From Gemmatimonadaceae bacterium (GTDB lineage Bacteria > Gemmatimonadota > Gemmatimonadetes > Gemmatimonadales > Gemmatimonadaceae), in NCBI GenBank assembly GCA_025358925.1, contig JANYHT010000016.1, positions 1-64,000 on the forward strand: a DNA stretch of 64,000 nucleotides. The letters run 5' to 3'. Both the position numbers and the translations under genes were made by a program. The notes below the pieces were generated by a model. It was not told the DNA's origin. It saw only the letters and a program-made list of their open reading frames with translations, and made no database searches. How positions within the stretch are numbered: position 1 is the stretch's first letter; every line of letters begins with the position of its first letter. Below, one piece after another: positions 10,233-17,990 of this stretch.

Positions 10233-10996
10233 CCGAATCGACCGGTGAGATATGCTTCGGTACGCGGATCGCTTGGTGTTGTGAACAGCGCGAGCGAGGG
10301 TGCGTGCTCAACGAGCACACCGTCAAGCATGAACGCGGTTGTGTCGGACACGCGGGCTGCCTGCTGCATGTTATGCGTTACCAAAATGACGGTAACAGTG
10401 CCGCGCAGTTCATACAGCAGCTCTTCGATGCCCTGCGTGGACATCGGATCGAGCGAGGCGGTGGGTTCGTCCAGAAGCAGCACTGCAGGGTCGACCGCTA
10501 ACGCGCGCGCGATGCAGAGTCGTTGCTGTTGACCGCCCGACAGTGCGAGCGCACTTCCGTGCAACTGATGCGACACTTCAGGCCAGAGGCCCGAGCGCTG
10601 GAGGGCCGCCTCAACGCTGTCCGACAACGCACGGTTCGACGCGCGAATTCCGGAGGCACGAATACCTGATGCGACGTTCTCGAAAATGGAGAGTGTCGGA
10701 AACGGCGTGGGGCGTTGGAAGACCATGCCAATGCGTCGGCGTAACGCGACGACGTCAACGGCACGTGCGTAGACGTCCGCTTGCCCAACGAAGACTGCAC
10801 CCGAGACTCTGGCATTCGCAGCACTCTCATGCAGCCGATTGACGCAACGCAGCATTGTGGACTTGCCACATCCTGACGGTCCAATCACGGCAGTCACGGC
10901 TCCCGCGACGCAGTCGAGCGAAAGATCGTGAATCGCAGCGCGAGCACCGTAGCTTGCGTTGAGCGCGCGTATTTGCACACTTGGTGCTTCAACCAT
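10229..10996 (-). CDS. pstB: Phosphate ABC transporter ATP-binding protein PstB (upstream copy)
   Basis: Second PstB ATPase of the same operon, 255 residues from the chosen ATG at 10996. Walker [10 protein letters not shown] (39-47), signature LSGGQQQR, Walker [14 protein letters not shown] and [10 protein letters not shown] are all intact, so it should be an active ATPase. The chosen start overlaps the pstA stop by 8 nt; an upstream in-frame start at 11047 would overlap pstA by 59 nt and add unconserved residues. Two intact PstB genes beside single pstA and pstC genes suggest either a heterodimeric ATPase pair or alternative ATPase subunits; the sequence cannot decide between these. Confidence 0.94.
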   Translation of the reverse strand: MVEAPSVQIRALNASYGARAAIHDLSLDCVAGAVTAVIGPSGCGKSTMLRCVNRLHESAANARVSGAVFVGQADVYARAVDVVALRRRIGMVFQRPTPFPTLSIFENVASGIRASGIRASNRALSDSVEAALQRSGLWPEVSHQLHGSALALSGGQQQRLCIARALAVDPAVLLLDEPTASLDPMSTQGIEELLYELRGTVTVILVTHNMQQAARVSDTTAFMLDGVLVEHAPSLALFTTPSDPRTEAYLTGRFG

Positions 10997-11891
10997 CGTC
11001 GACGCCAGCGCGTGGCACGGTGCCGTGCATGAGCGTCTGTCGAGCACGAAGCACCCAGCGTGACAGGATGCTCATCAGCGTGATGAGGAGCAGCAGCACA
11101 AGTGCACCAGCCCACGCTTGCGCATGCCAATCATCGTATGGACTTTGCGCGTACGCAAAAATTTGTAGCGGGAGCGCCGCAATGGGCTGCGACGGGTTCA
11201 ACGACCAATAGGCGTTCCCAAATGCGGTGAACAGCAGTGGGGCCGTTTCTCCAGCAGCGCGCGCGATCGCTATGAGCACCGCCGTCACAATGCCTGGCAT
11301 CGCCGTGCGCAGGACAATGACGAATGATGTGCGCCACTGCGGAAATCCAAGTGCGAGTGCTGCTTCAACCAGTGATCGCGGAACGAGTTTCACCATCTCT
11401 TCCGTCGCACGAGTAACTAATGGCACCATGAGCAGTCCAAGTGCGACACCGCCTGCAAACGCTGAAAAATGCCCGCTGGGACGCACGATCAATTCCCAGA
11501 CAAAGATACCGAGTACAATGGACGGTAATCCGCTCAACACGTCGGCCACGAAGCGCACAAGCGTCGCTGACCGAGCGTCCCCGCGATCGGCGAGATAAAG
11601 TCCCGCACCAATCCCGACGGGCAGTCCTAATAGAGATCCAATCAATATCAACAGTAGCGTGCCGACGATCGCGTTGGCCATCCCTCCACCGCCCATACCG
11701 GCCGGTGCTGGCATGCGAATGAGGAACGCCGGAGTGAGCGCGCTGGCGCCGCCGATGATTACATGCGTGAGAATGGCGACGAGCGGCAACACGGCAAGTG
11801 CCGCCGCGCACCACACAGCGGTCGTCATGAGCAATCCGACGCGACGACGGCGTGCCACGATGTGCGTGCGCTGCGAGAGTATTGTGGTCAC
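10989..11891 (-). CDS. pstA: Phosphate ABC transporter permease PstA
   Basis: Inner-membrane permease subunit that pairs with PstC to form the Pi channel. About six hydrophobic segments are visible, along with the binding-protein-dependent transport motif that docks the ATPase (EALALGFPQWRT region) and typical PstA stretches GLPVGIGAGLYL and SGLPSIVLGIFVW. I place the start at GTG 11891, where it overlaps the pstC stop as GTGA; this is the coupling pattern used repeatedly in this window. An ATG at 11921 would lengthen the overlap to 34 nt. From GTG the protein has 300 residues, normal for PstA. Confidence 0.94.
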   Translation of the reverse strand: MTTILSQRTHIVARRRRVGLLMTTAVWCAAALAVLPLVAILTHVIIGGASALTPAFLIRMPAPAGMGGGGMANAIVGTLLLILIGSLLGLPVGIGAGLYLADRGDARSATLVRFVADVLSGLPSIVLGIFVWELIVRPSGHFSAFAGGVALGLLMVPLVTRATEEMVKLVPRSLVEAALALGFPQWRTSFVIVLRTAMPGIVTAVLIAIARAAGETAPLLFTAFGNAYWSLNPSQPIAALPLQIFAYAQSPYDDWHAQAWAGALVLLLLITLMSILSRWVLRARQTLMHGTVPRAGVDDG

Positions 11892-12835
11892 TGCGCACCC
11901 GCAGTTTGACGCGTGCGCCATACGAGCCAGCGCGCGACGCCATTGACGAGCAGCGTGATCACCAACAGTAGTCCCGCTATCGCCATGAGCGCCGCGAGAT
12001 GCGCATCGTCCGACGCTTCACCAAATTCGTTGGCCAACAGCGATGCCATGGTGTAGGCCGGATCGAGCAGCGATGTCGGAATGGCGTGTCGATTTCCGAT
12101 CACCATGGTGACGGCCATCGTTTCCCCCAACGCGCGACCGAGTCCGAGCATCACGCCACCCACGAGGCCTGAGCGCGCGGACGGGAGTACGCCATCTCGA
12201 ATCATTTCCCATTGGGTCGCGCCGAGTGCGAGTGCGCCTTCGCGCTGGGCCCGCGGAACCGCCATCAGCACTTCTCGCGCAACAGACGCGATATACGGTA
12301 CGATCATAATCGCGAGAATGAGTGCGGCCGCGAGAAGACTTGGTCCATATGCCGGGCCGCGAAACAGCGGTAACGCGCCGAATGCGTGCATCAAGAACGG
12401 CATCACGTACGTCCGCAATAGTGGCACGAGCACGACGAGTCCCCACAATCCATACACGACACTTGGAATCGCAGCGAGCAGATCAATGAGGAATGCAACC
12501 GGTGCGCGGAGTGACGGTGGAGCAAGTTCGGCGGTGAAAATGGCGGCACCAATTGCGAGCGGTGCAGCGATGCAGAGCGCCAGCACGGAGGAGCATAACG
12601 TACCAAGCACGGCGGGAAACGCGCCGTACCGATGATGCGCAACATCCCAGGTTTGACCAACAAGCAACTCAGTGCCATGTGCGAAAACCGCTGGCCACGC
12701 CGCGCGAATGATCACGAGCGCGGGCGCCGACAGCAGCAGCGGAATTGTCGCTGCGCATGCGGTGATCGCGAGTCGATAGACGCGATCACCCAGTGCGGCG
12801 CGAGTGCGCCCGCGTTCCGGTGCAGACGCGATCAC
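11888..12835 (-). CDS. pstC: Phosphate ABC transporter permease PstC
   Basis: Second permease subunit of the high-affinity Pi importer, 315 residues with six hydrophobic segments. The PstC-typical stretch AIPSVVYGLWGLVVLVPLLR is present, as are the ATPase-docking loop (REGALALGATQWE) and GLGRALGETMAVTMVIGN. Its start overlaps the pstS stop by ATGA and its stop overlaps the pstA start by GTGA, so the whole transporter is translationally coupled. Confidence 0.96.
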   Translation of the reverse strand: MIASAPERGRTRAALGDRVYRLAITACAATIPLLLSAPALVIIRAAWPAVFAHGTELLVGQTWDVAHHRYGAFPAVLGTLCSSVLALCIAAPLAIGAAIFTAELAPPSLRAPVAFLIDLLAAIPSVVYGLWGLVVLVPLLRTYVMPFLMHAFGALPLFRGPAYGPSLLAAALILAIMIVPYIASVAREVLMAVPRAQREGALALGATQWEMIRDGVLPSARSGLVGGVMLGLGRALGETMAVTMVIGNRHAIPTSLLDPAYTMASLLANEFGEASDDAHLAALMAIAGLLLVITLLVNGVARWLVWRTRQTAGAQ

Positions 12836-13953
12836 GGCGTCGGTGCTGGCGCGGTCGTTCGAACTAACGCATCAAGGCGATCGAGGACACGAGTGGCGGT
12901 CTCCGTCGGCAGCGCGACATAGCCCAAGGCGCTGGCCATATCTCCACCATCAACGAGCGACCATCGCAAAAAATCTACGAGCTGCTTCGTTTTCACGGTG
13001 CCAATGGCATCTGGCGCGATCAGCATGAACGTGAAGCTGGTGATCGGATACGCTTGCTCGCCGGGCGCGTTCACCAGCGAGACGCGCAAATCGTGGATAT
13101 CGCCTTTCGTTGTGACCACACTGGTTGCGGCAGACGCGATCTCGAATGGCATCGGCGAAACAAATCGACCAGCGCGATTGCGGATATGCGCCACGGGCAG
13201 ACGATTCTGTCGCGCATACACGACTTCGAGATAGCCGATCGAGCCTTCCATTTGCTTCACTTGTCCTGCTACGCCTTCATTGCCCTTTCCACCGATACCC
13301 GCGGGCCAGCGCACATCTTTCCCACGTCCCGGTCCTGCCGCCCATGCCTGACTGACCGCAGTCAGGTAGTCGCTCATGATGTACGAGGTACCACTCCCAT
13401 CGGCGCGATGCACGACGAGAATATCGCTCGACGGCAGCGGAGCGCCGACGTTGAATTCCGCGATGCGCGGATCATTCCACTTCGTGATGCGGCCAAGAAA
13501 AATATCGGCGATGACATCGCCCGATAATTGGAGCGGCCGCTGTAATTGGGGAAGGTTGTACGTCACGGCCACGGCGCCAAGCACCGTGGGAACGTGAACG
13601 ATGTTCATGTGTCCTTGTGCAAGCTCCGCGTCAGACATTGGCACATCGGTTGCGCCAAAATCGACGGTGCGCGCGAGCACTTGTCGAATACCTCCGCCGG
13701 AGCCAATGGACTGATAGTTGATCCGCACGTTCGTTCGCTGCGCGTAATCGTTGAACCACCGCGAGTACAGCGGATACGGAAATGTTGCGCCTGCGCCTGT
13801 CAGATCAACGCGCACGCCTGCCACTGCTGCCGACGATGAGTCGGCGCCTCGCGGCGTGTCGCGAGGTGCGGCACACGCCGCGGCACACCAGACCACCAAG
13901 AATAACGTACACTGGATTCTAGGAGCTCGTCGGCGCGAGCGTGGGTTAGGCAT
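12832..13953 (-). CDS. pstS: Phosphate-binding periplasmic lipoprotein PstS
   Basis: Captures periplasmic Pi and delivers it to PstCA. The 373-residue protein (from ATG 13953) starts with an RRRAPR basic stretch, a hydrophobic core and a lipobox-like CAAAC, so it is probably anchored as a lipoprotein. Phosphate-site motifs are GAGATFPYPLYSRWF, SIGSGGGIRQ, DFGATDVPMSD and HRADGSGTSY. The longer reading frame from 14037 would place 28 residues before the signal peptide and is unlikely. It is the first gene of the pst run. The 170-bp gap to the divergent sirtuin gene must hold its promoter, but I could not recognise a convincing Pho box there. Confidence 0.95.
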   Translation of the reverse strand: MPNPRSRRRAPRIQCTLFLVVWCAAACAAPRDTPRGADSSSAAVAGVRVDLTGAGATFPYPLYSRWFNDYAQRTNVRINYQSIGSGGGIRQVLARTVDFGATDVPMSDAELAQGHMNIVHVPTVLGAVAVTYNLPQLQRPLQLSGDVIADIFLGRITKWNDPRIAEFNVGAPLPSSDILVVHRADGSGTSYIMSDYLTAVSQAWAAGPGRGKDVRWPAGIGGKGNEGVAGQVKQMEGSIGYLEVVYARQNRLPVAHIRNRAGRFVSPMPFEIASAATSVVTTKGDIHDLRVSLVNAPGEQAYPITSFTFMLIAPDAIGTVKTKQLVDFLRWSLVDGGDMASALGYVALPTETATRVLDRLDALVRTTAPAPTP

Positions 13954-14124
13954 CCGGTAAAATATGCGTGACGACACAGTGGGTCGTTGGGCTGCAGCTG
14001 CAACGGAATGGTCGCAACCGTGGAGCGTTCTTGCCACGGCTTTTGAATCGGGCGTTGTGATGACCTGATTTTGTCCCGTGGAGCGGGTTGCCGAGTGGCT
14101 GCCCGCGCGGTAACGTCGCCCGAA

Positions 14125-14970
14125 ATGGCTTCCGCTGATCCGACCCTCGAACGGCGCGTCGCGTCGACACCGTCCAGTGACCCGCAGACCCGCGCTGAGT
14201 CGCTGGCCACTGCGGCGCGTGCGCTGCGGGCTGCAGAATACGTGTGCATTTTGACCGGCGCCGGGACATCTGCGGAAAGTGGCATTCCCACGTTTCGCGA
14301 TGCGCTCACTGGTGTGTGGTCTCGCTATTCAGCGCACGAGCTTGCGACACCGGATGCCTTTGCGCGACATCCGCAGGTGGTGTGGCAATGGTATGCGAGC
14401 CGTCGTGCAACGGTGCGTGCGGCCCAACCGAATGCGGCGCATCGCGCTCTCGTGGCACTCGCCGAACGCGTGTCGCACTGTACCCTCGTCACGCAGAATG
14501 TGGATGACTTGCATCAGCGCGCGGGGAGTCGCGATGTCGTTGCGTTACATGGCTCGGTGATGCACGCGAGATGCAGCGCAGGCTGTGCAGGTCGGATTGC
14601 GCTGGCGGACGAAGCGATTGCAGAAATACCGCGCTGTGAAATGTGCACTGCGGCACTGCGACCGGACGTCGTATGGTTTGGCGAGGCGTTGCCGACGGCG
14701 GCGTTTGAGTCCGCACGAGCTGCTGCGGTCGCGTGCGATGTATTTGTGTCGGTGGGCACGTCGAACGTGGTAGAACCAGCCGCCTCATTACCGTGGTTGG
14801 CGGCGTCGCACGGATCCACGGTTATTCTGGTCAATCAATCGATGAGCGGACAACGCCGCGGACCGAGTATTTTACCGATTGAAGGACCGGCTGCGGTGTT
14901 GCTCCCGCAATTGGTGCAAGCGGCGTTCGCGAATAAACGACCGCGAGCTCGAGGCGTCGCGCCAGAGTAG
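14125..14970 (+). CDS. cobB: NAD-dependent protein deacylase, Sir2 family (class III, CobB/SIRT5-like)
   Basis: NAD+-dependent lysine deacylase. Motifs in order: GAGTSAESGIPTFRDA (residues 45-60), TQNVDDLHQRAG, catalytic LHGS (His142), a zinc site of four cysteines (150, 154, 171, 174), RPDVVWFGE and GTSNVVEPA. Tyr90 and Arg93 in WQWYASRR match the Y-x-x-R pair that marks desuccinylase/demalonylase sirtuins. I prefer ATG 14125; a TTG at 14071 would add 18 unconserved residues. The gene is divergent from pstS and convergent with the PhoR-like kinase, so it sits inside the Pho cluster on the opposite strand. Confidence 0.92.
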   Translation: MASADPTLERRVASTPSSDPQTRAESLATAARALRAAEYVCILTGAGTSAESGIPTFRDALTGVWSRYSAHELATPDAFARHPQVVWQWYASRRATVRAAQPNAAHRALVALAERVSHCTLVTQNVDDLHQRAGSRDVVALHGSVMHARCSAGCAGRIALADEAIAEIPRCEMCTAALRPDVVWFGEALPTAAFESARAAAVACDVFVSVGTSNVVEPAASLPWLAASHGSTVILVNQSMSGQRRGPSILPIEGPAAVLLPQLVQAAFANKRPRARGVAPE

Positions 14971-14975
14971 CGCGG

Positions 14976-16367
14976 TTACGTGTGCGCCAGTGGTAGCCAC
15001 ACGGCGATCGTTGTCCCAACACCAGGCTCACTCTCCGCCTTCACTTTTCCGCCGTGGGCTTCGGCGAGATGTCGCACAATCGCGAGCCCGAGGCCGGTGC
15101 CGCCAGCTTCACGGGATCGACTTGGATCGGCACGGTAGAAGCGTTCGAAGATACGCGGCAAATGATCTGCACTGATGCCAATGCCCGTGTCTCGCACGCC
15201 AAGCCATGTGCCACCGTCTTCGGCTGACGAGAAGACGACAATTTCGCCCGTGAGCGTGTGGCGCAGCGCATTCTCGGTCAAGTTGCTCAGAATCTGCCGA
15301 ACGGCGGTCGGGTCAGAATAGATCGAGCGCGCGTCTAAGGCGACGTCAATGCGTAACGCCACGCCTTTCTCGAACGCTGAAGCCTGCATCGGCGAGACGA
15401 CTTCCTCGGCAAGGGCAGCCACCTCGAGCTCGACGGGATTTGGCAACCATCCGCCAGATTCGATGCGCGACAAATCCAAGAGGTCGTCCACAATGCGTTG
15501 CATGCGCTGCACGTTGCCCTCGGCCATCCCGAGAAACTGCCTGCGCAGGGCAGGCGGTAGGTCGTCGTCTTGAAGCGTTTCGACAAAACCCCTTATGACC
15601 GTGAGCGGTGTACGAAGTTCGTGCGAGACGTTGGCGACGAAGTCGCGACGCACCGCTTCCAGTCGGCGAAATGGTGTGAGGTCATAGAGGGCGAGCACAG
15701 CGCCTCCGGCTGGCAACGGGCGTGCGGTCAGTGAAAGCGTTCGATCGTCGACGCGCGCCTCACCAGGCAAGGCCTCCGCGCCCGCCAACACCGCCGACAA
15801 CGCTTCGCGCAGCGTGCGATCGCGCGGCAAGTATTCGGCAGGAAAGGGCACCGGTTCACGAATACGAAGCAACTGTCGCGCCCTATCGTTGATCCGCACG
15901 ACCTGCTGTCGAGCGTCGACGGCGATGACGCCTTCATTCAGCGATTCAGTCAGGGCAACCAGCAGTGCTTCTTCGGCCTTCAAGGCGCGCCCACGCTCGT
16001 CAACCTGTTCGGCCAGTCGACGAAATGCGTCCGCAAGTTCACCCACTTCGCCAGTCGCCATCAACGACGGTTGGCACGCAAGGTTGCCCGACGCAAGCGC
16101 ACGCGCAACATCGCGTAATTCCTCGATGGGCCGCGCGATCGGCCGAGTGAGTATGCGCGCAAGCACGCCACCGAGCACCAACGCAAGGATCCCCACGATG
16201 ACCATGTCTCGACGAACAGCGCTCAGAGATTCTTCGGACGCCGTCGTCGCGGGTTCAGTCCTGTACACGTGCGCTACCACGCGTCGCTCGACCGCGAACA
16301 GCGTGGCGATTATGAGCACTGCTGCAACAAGAAACGCGTTCAGCGTAAGGCGTTGGCGAATTCGCAC
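14976..16367 (-). CDS. phoR: Phosphate regulon sensor histidine kinase, PhoR-like
   Basis: Inner-membrane sensor kinase that should phosphorylate the PhoB-like regulator encoded just upstream. The 463 residues are organised as two N-terminal membrane segments (about 9-26 and 54-72) with a loop of only about 27 residues between them, a HAMP linker, a PAS-like region (about 130-235), a HisKA helix with phospho-accepting His249 in VSHELRTP, and a HATPase domain (NLTENALRH, DTGIGI, GGTGLGLAIV). The tiny external loop argues against direct periplasmic ligand sensing, as in E. coli PhoR, which senses through PstB/PhoU. The start is 16 nt after the phoB stop. Confidence 0.92.
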   Translation of the reverse strand: MRIRQRLTLNAFLVAAVLIIATLFAVERRVVAHVYRTEPATTASEESLSAVRRDMVIVGILALVLGGVLARILTRPIARPIEELRDVARALASGNLACQPSLMATGEVGELADAFRRLAEQVDERGRALKAEEALLVALTESLNEGVIAVDARQQVVRINDRARQLLRIREPVPFPAEYLPRDRTLREALSAVLAGAEALPGEARVDDRTLSLTARPLPAGGAVLALYDLTPFRRLEAVRRDFVANVSHELRTPLTVIRGFVETLQDDDLPPALRRQFLGMAEGNVQRMQRIVDDLLDLSRIESGGWLPNPVELEVAALAEEVVSPMQASAFEKGVALRIDVALDARSIYSDPTAVRQILSNLTENALRHTLTGEIVVFSSAEDGGTWLGVRDTGIGISADHLPRIFERFYRADPSRSREAGGTGLGLAIVRHLAEAHGGKVKAESEPGVGTTIAVWLPLAHT

Positions 16368-16382
16368 GAACGAGGCGATGCG

Positions 16383-17111
16383 TCAGCCTCCACGCGGTGC
16401 GGCCGCGCGTAGACGATAACCGAAGCCGCGCACGGTCTCGATCATGTCACCAGCCACGCCAAGTTTGGTTCGGAGCCGCTGGATGTGCATGTCGACGGTG
16501 CGTGTTTGAATGTCAGGCGCTGCCTCCCAAACTGTTTCCAGTAAATGCCCACGTCCCTGCACCCGCCCACGCCGTTCGACGAGGGTCAGCAAGAGTTTGA
16601 ATTCGGTCGGCGTGAGCTCGACCTCATGATCGTCGACCGCGACCGACATGGCAGCGCGATCGATCCGCAGTGGGCCGATGGCCAATTGATCGGCAGACGA
16701 GGAGAGTGACGACGAGGCAGTGCCCGCGCGCCGAAGAATTGCCGCTACACGGAGCACCAACTCGGCGGGACTGAACGGTTTCGTGAGATAGTCATCGGCG
16801 CCCAAAGATAGTCCGCGAATGCGATCCGGTTCTTCACGACGCGCGGTGAGCATGAGCACCGCGACATTTCGCGTGTGATCATCGCTGCGCACTTGTTCGA
16901 GCACGTCGAAACCGGACATACCCGGCAACATGAGGTCGAGGACGATCAACGCTGGTCGTTCACGCCGGGCCATGTCGAGGGCATCTTGGCCCGATGCGGC
17001 GGTGGAGACGCGATAGCCCGCCTTCGCGAGATGATACGCAACGAGGGCGACAATCTCTGGTTCATCGTCAACGACGAGAATACGATCGGCGATCGGCGGC
17101 GCAGGAGTCAT
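16383..17111 (-). CDS. phoB: Phosphate regulon response regulator, PhoB/OmpR family
   Basis: DNA-binding response regulator of 242 residues. The receiver domain has the acidic pair VVDDEPE, the phospho-acceptor Asp59 in IVLDLMLPG, Thr89 in LMLTA and Lys111 in YLTKPFSP. The C-terminal winged helix is typical of OmpR/PhoB (ELTPTEFKLLLTL ... DMHIQRLRTKLG ... IETVRGFGYRL). It begins by an ATGA overlap with the uridine kinase stop and is followed by the sensor kinase. Assignment to phosphate control rests on the kinase partner and the surrounding pst, pit and ppk genes. Confidence 0.93.
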   Translation of the reverse strand: MTPAPPIADRILVVDDEPEIVALVAYHLAKAGYRVSTAASGQDALDMARRERPALIVLDLMLPGMSGFDVLEQVRSDDHTRNVAVLMLTARREEPDRIRGLSLGADDYLTKPFSPAELVLRVAAILRRAGTASSSLSSSADQLAIGPLRIDRAAMSVAVDDHEVELTPTEFKLLLTLVERRGRVQGRGHLLETVWEAAPDIQTRTVDMHIQRLRTKLGVAGDMIETVRGFGYRLRAAAPRGG

Positions 17112-17782
17112 GCGGAGCTGATGTCAGCGGCTATGGGCACGAAGGCTGGCGCGCGCGCGGCATTCCGCGCGTGCAGTCGTCGCTGGATTTTTGCCACGAT
17201 CATTTCGATCGCGACGGTATTATTTCCACCACGCGGAACGATGACGTCCGCGTAGCGCTTACTCGGTTCGACGAACTGCAGGTGCATCGGTTGCACGGTG
17301 GTCAAGTACTGCTCCAATACAGATTCCAACGAGCGTCCACGCACGGCGGTATCGCGGCGAATACGGCGAATAAGTCGAATGTCGGCGTCTGCATCCACGA
17401 ATACTTTCACGTCGCAGCGATCACGCACACTCGGGTCGGACAACAACAGAATGCCATCGATCACCACGACGTCCGCTGGCTTAATGTGTCGTGTGCGCGA
17501 ACTGCGGGAGTGCGTTGCAAATTCGTACACGGGCATCTCAACTGCGTCGCCGCGCGACAACGCCGCCAAGTGCGTACTGAGCAGCTCCATATCAAACGCC
17601 TCGGGGTGATCCCAATTCACGTGATGCAACTGCGGAATCGTGAGGTGTCGAAAGTCCCGGTAGTATGCATCCATCTCGAGAAATGCCACCGACGCATCCG
17701 GTAACGCTTCAGCGACTTTGCGCGCGACCGTAGATTTTCCCGAACCCGTGCCACCCGCAATGCCTATGATGAGCGGTTTCAT
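17108..17782 (-). CDS. udk: Uridine kinase
   Basis: Phosphorylates uridine and cytidine to UMP/CMP in pyrimidine salvage, in the cytoplasm. The 224 residues from ATG 17782 match the family length. P-loop GGTGSGKST lies at residues 10-18, followed by MDAYYRDF, NWDHPEAFD, YEFATHSR and IDGILLL, all uridine-kinase hallmarks, and PRGGNNTVAIEMI near the end. Longer in-frame extensions up to 17905 lack conservation. AAGGAT upstream may be the ribosome site. It is the first gene of a udk-phoB-phoR run, with the phoB ATG overlapping its TGA. Confidence 0.94.
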   Translation of the reverse strand: MKPLIIGIAGGTGSGKSTVARKVAEALPDASVAFLEMDAYYRDFRHLTIPQLHHVNWDHPEAFDMELLSTHLAALSRGDAVEMPVYEFATHSRSSRTRHIKPADVVVIDGILLLSDPSVRDRCDVKVFVDADADIRLIRRIRRDTAVRGRSLESVLEQYLTTVQPMHLQFVEPSKRYADVIVPRGGNNTVAIEMIVAKIQRRLHARNAARAPAFVPIAADISSA

Positions 17783-17990
17783 GGGTGTTGATCCTTGGCG
17801 CGAAGCACAATGGGTAGATGTCGGCGTGTCATGTCCGACATGCGACAACGGTGTAACGGATGCGTATCGGCACTTTCGCCTCCACCGGGCGGTCCAGCCG
17901 CTCACGGAAGCTCGCGATCGCGGCGGACACGGTCAACGGAAGGTGCGCAATCCCCTCCACCTCATGGTGCGAGGCCGCTAGCATTCCCCT

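Noticed and set aside
13954-14124. Possible Pho box upstream of pstS
   Set aside because: Looked for tandem CTGTCAT-like or other PhoB direct repeats; only scattered partial matches such as GTCATCAC were seen, not in a convincing repeat spacing.
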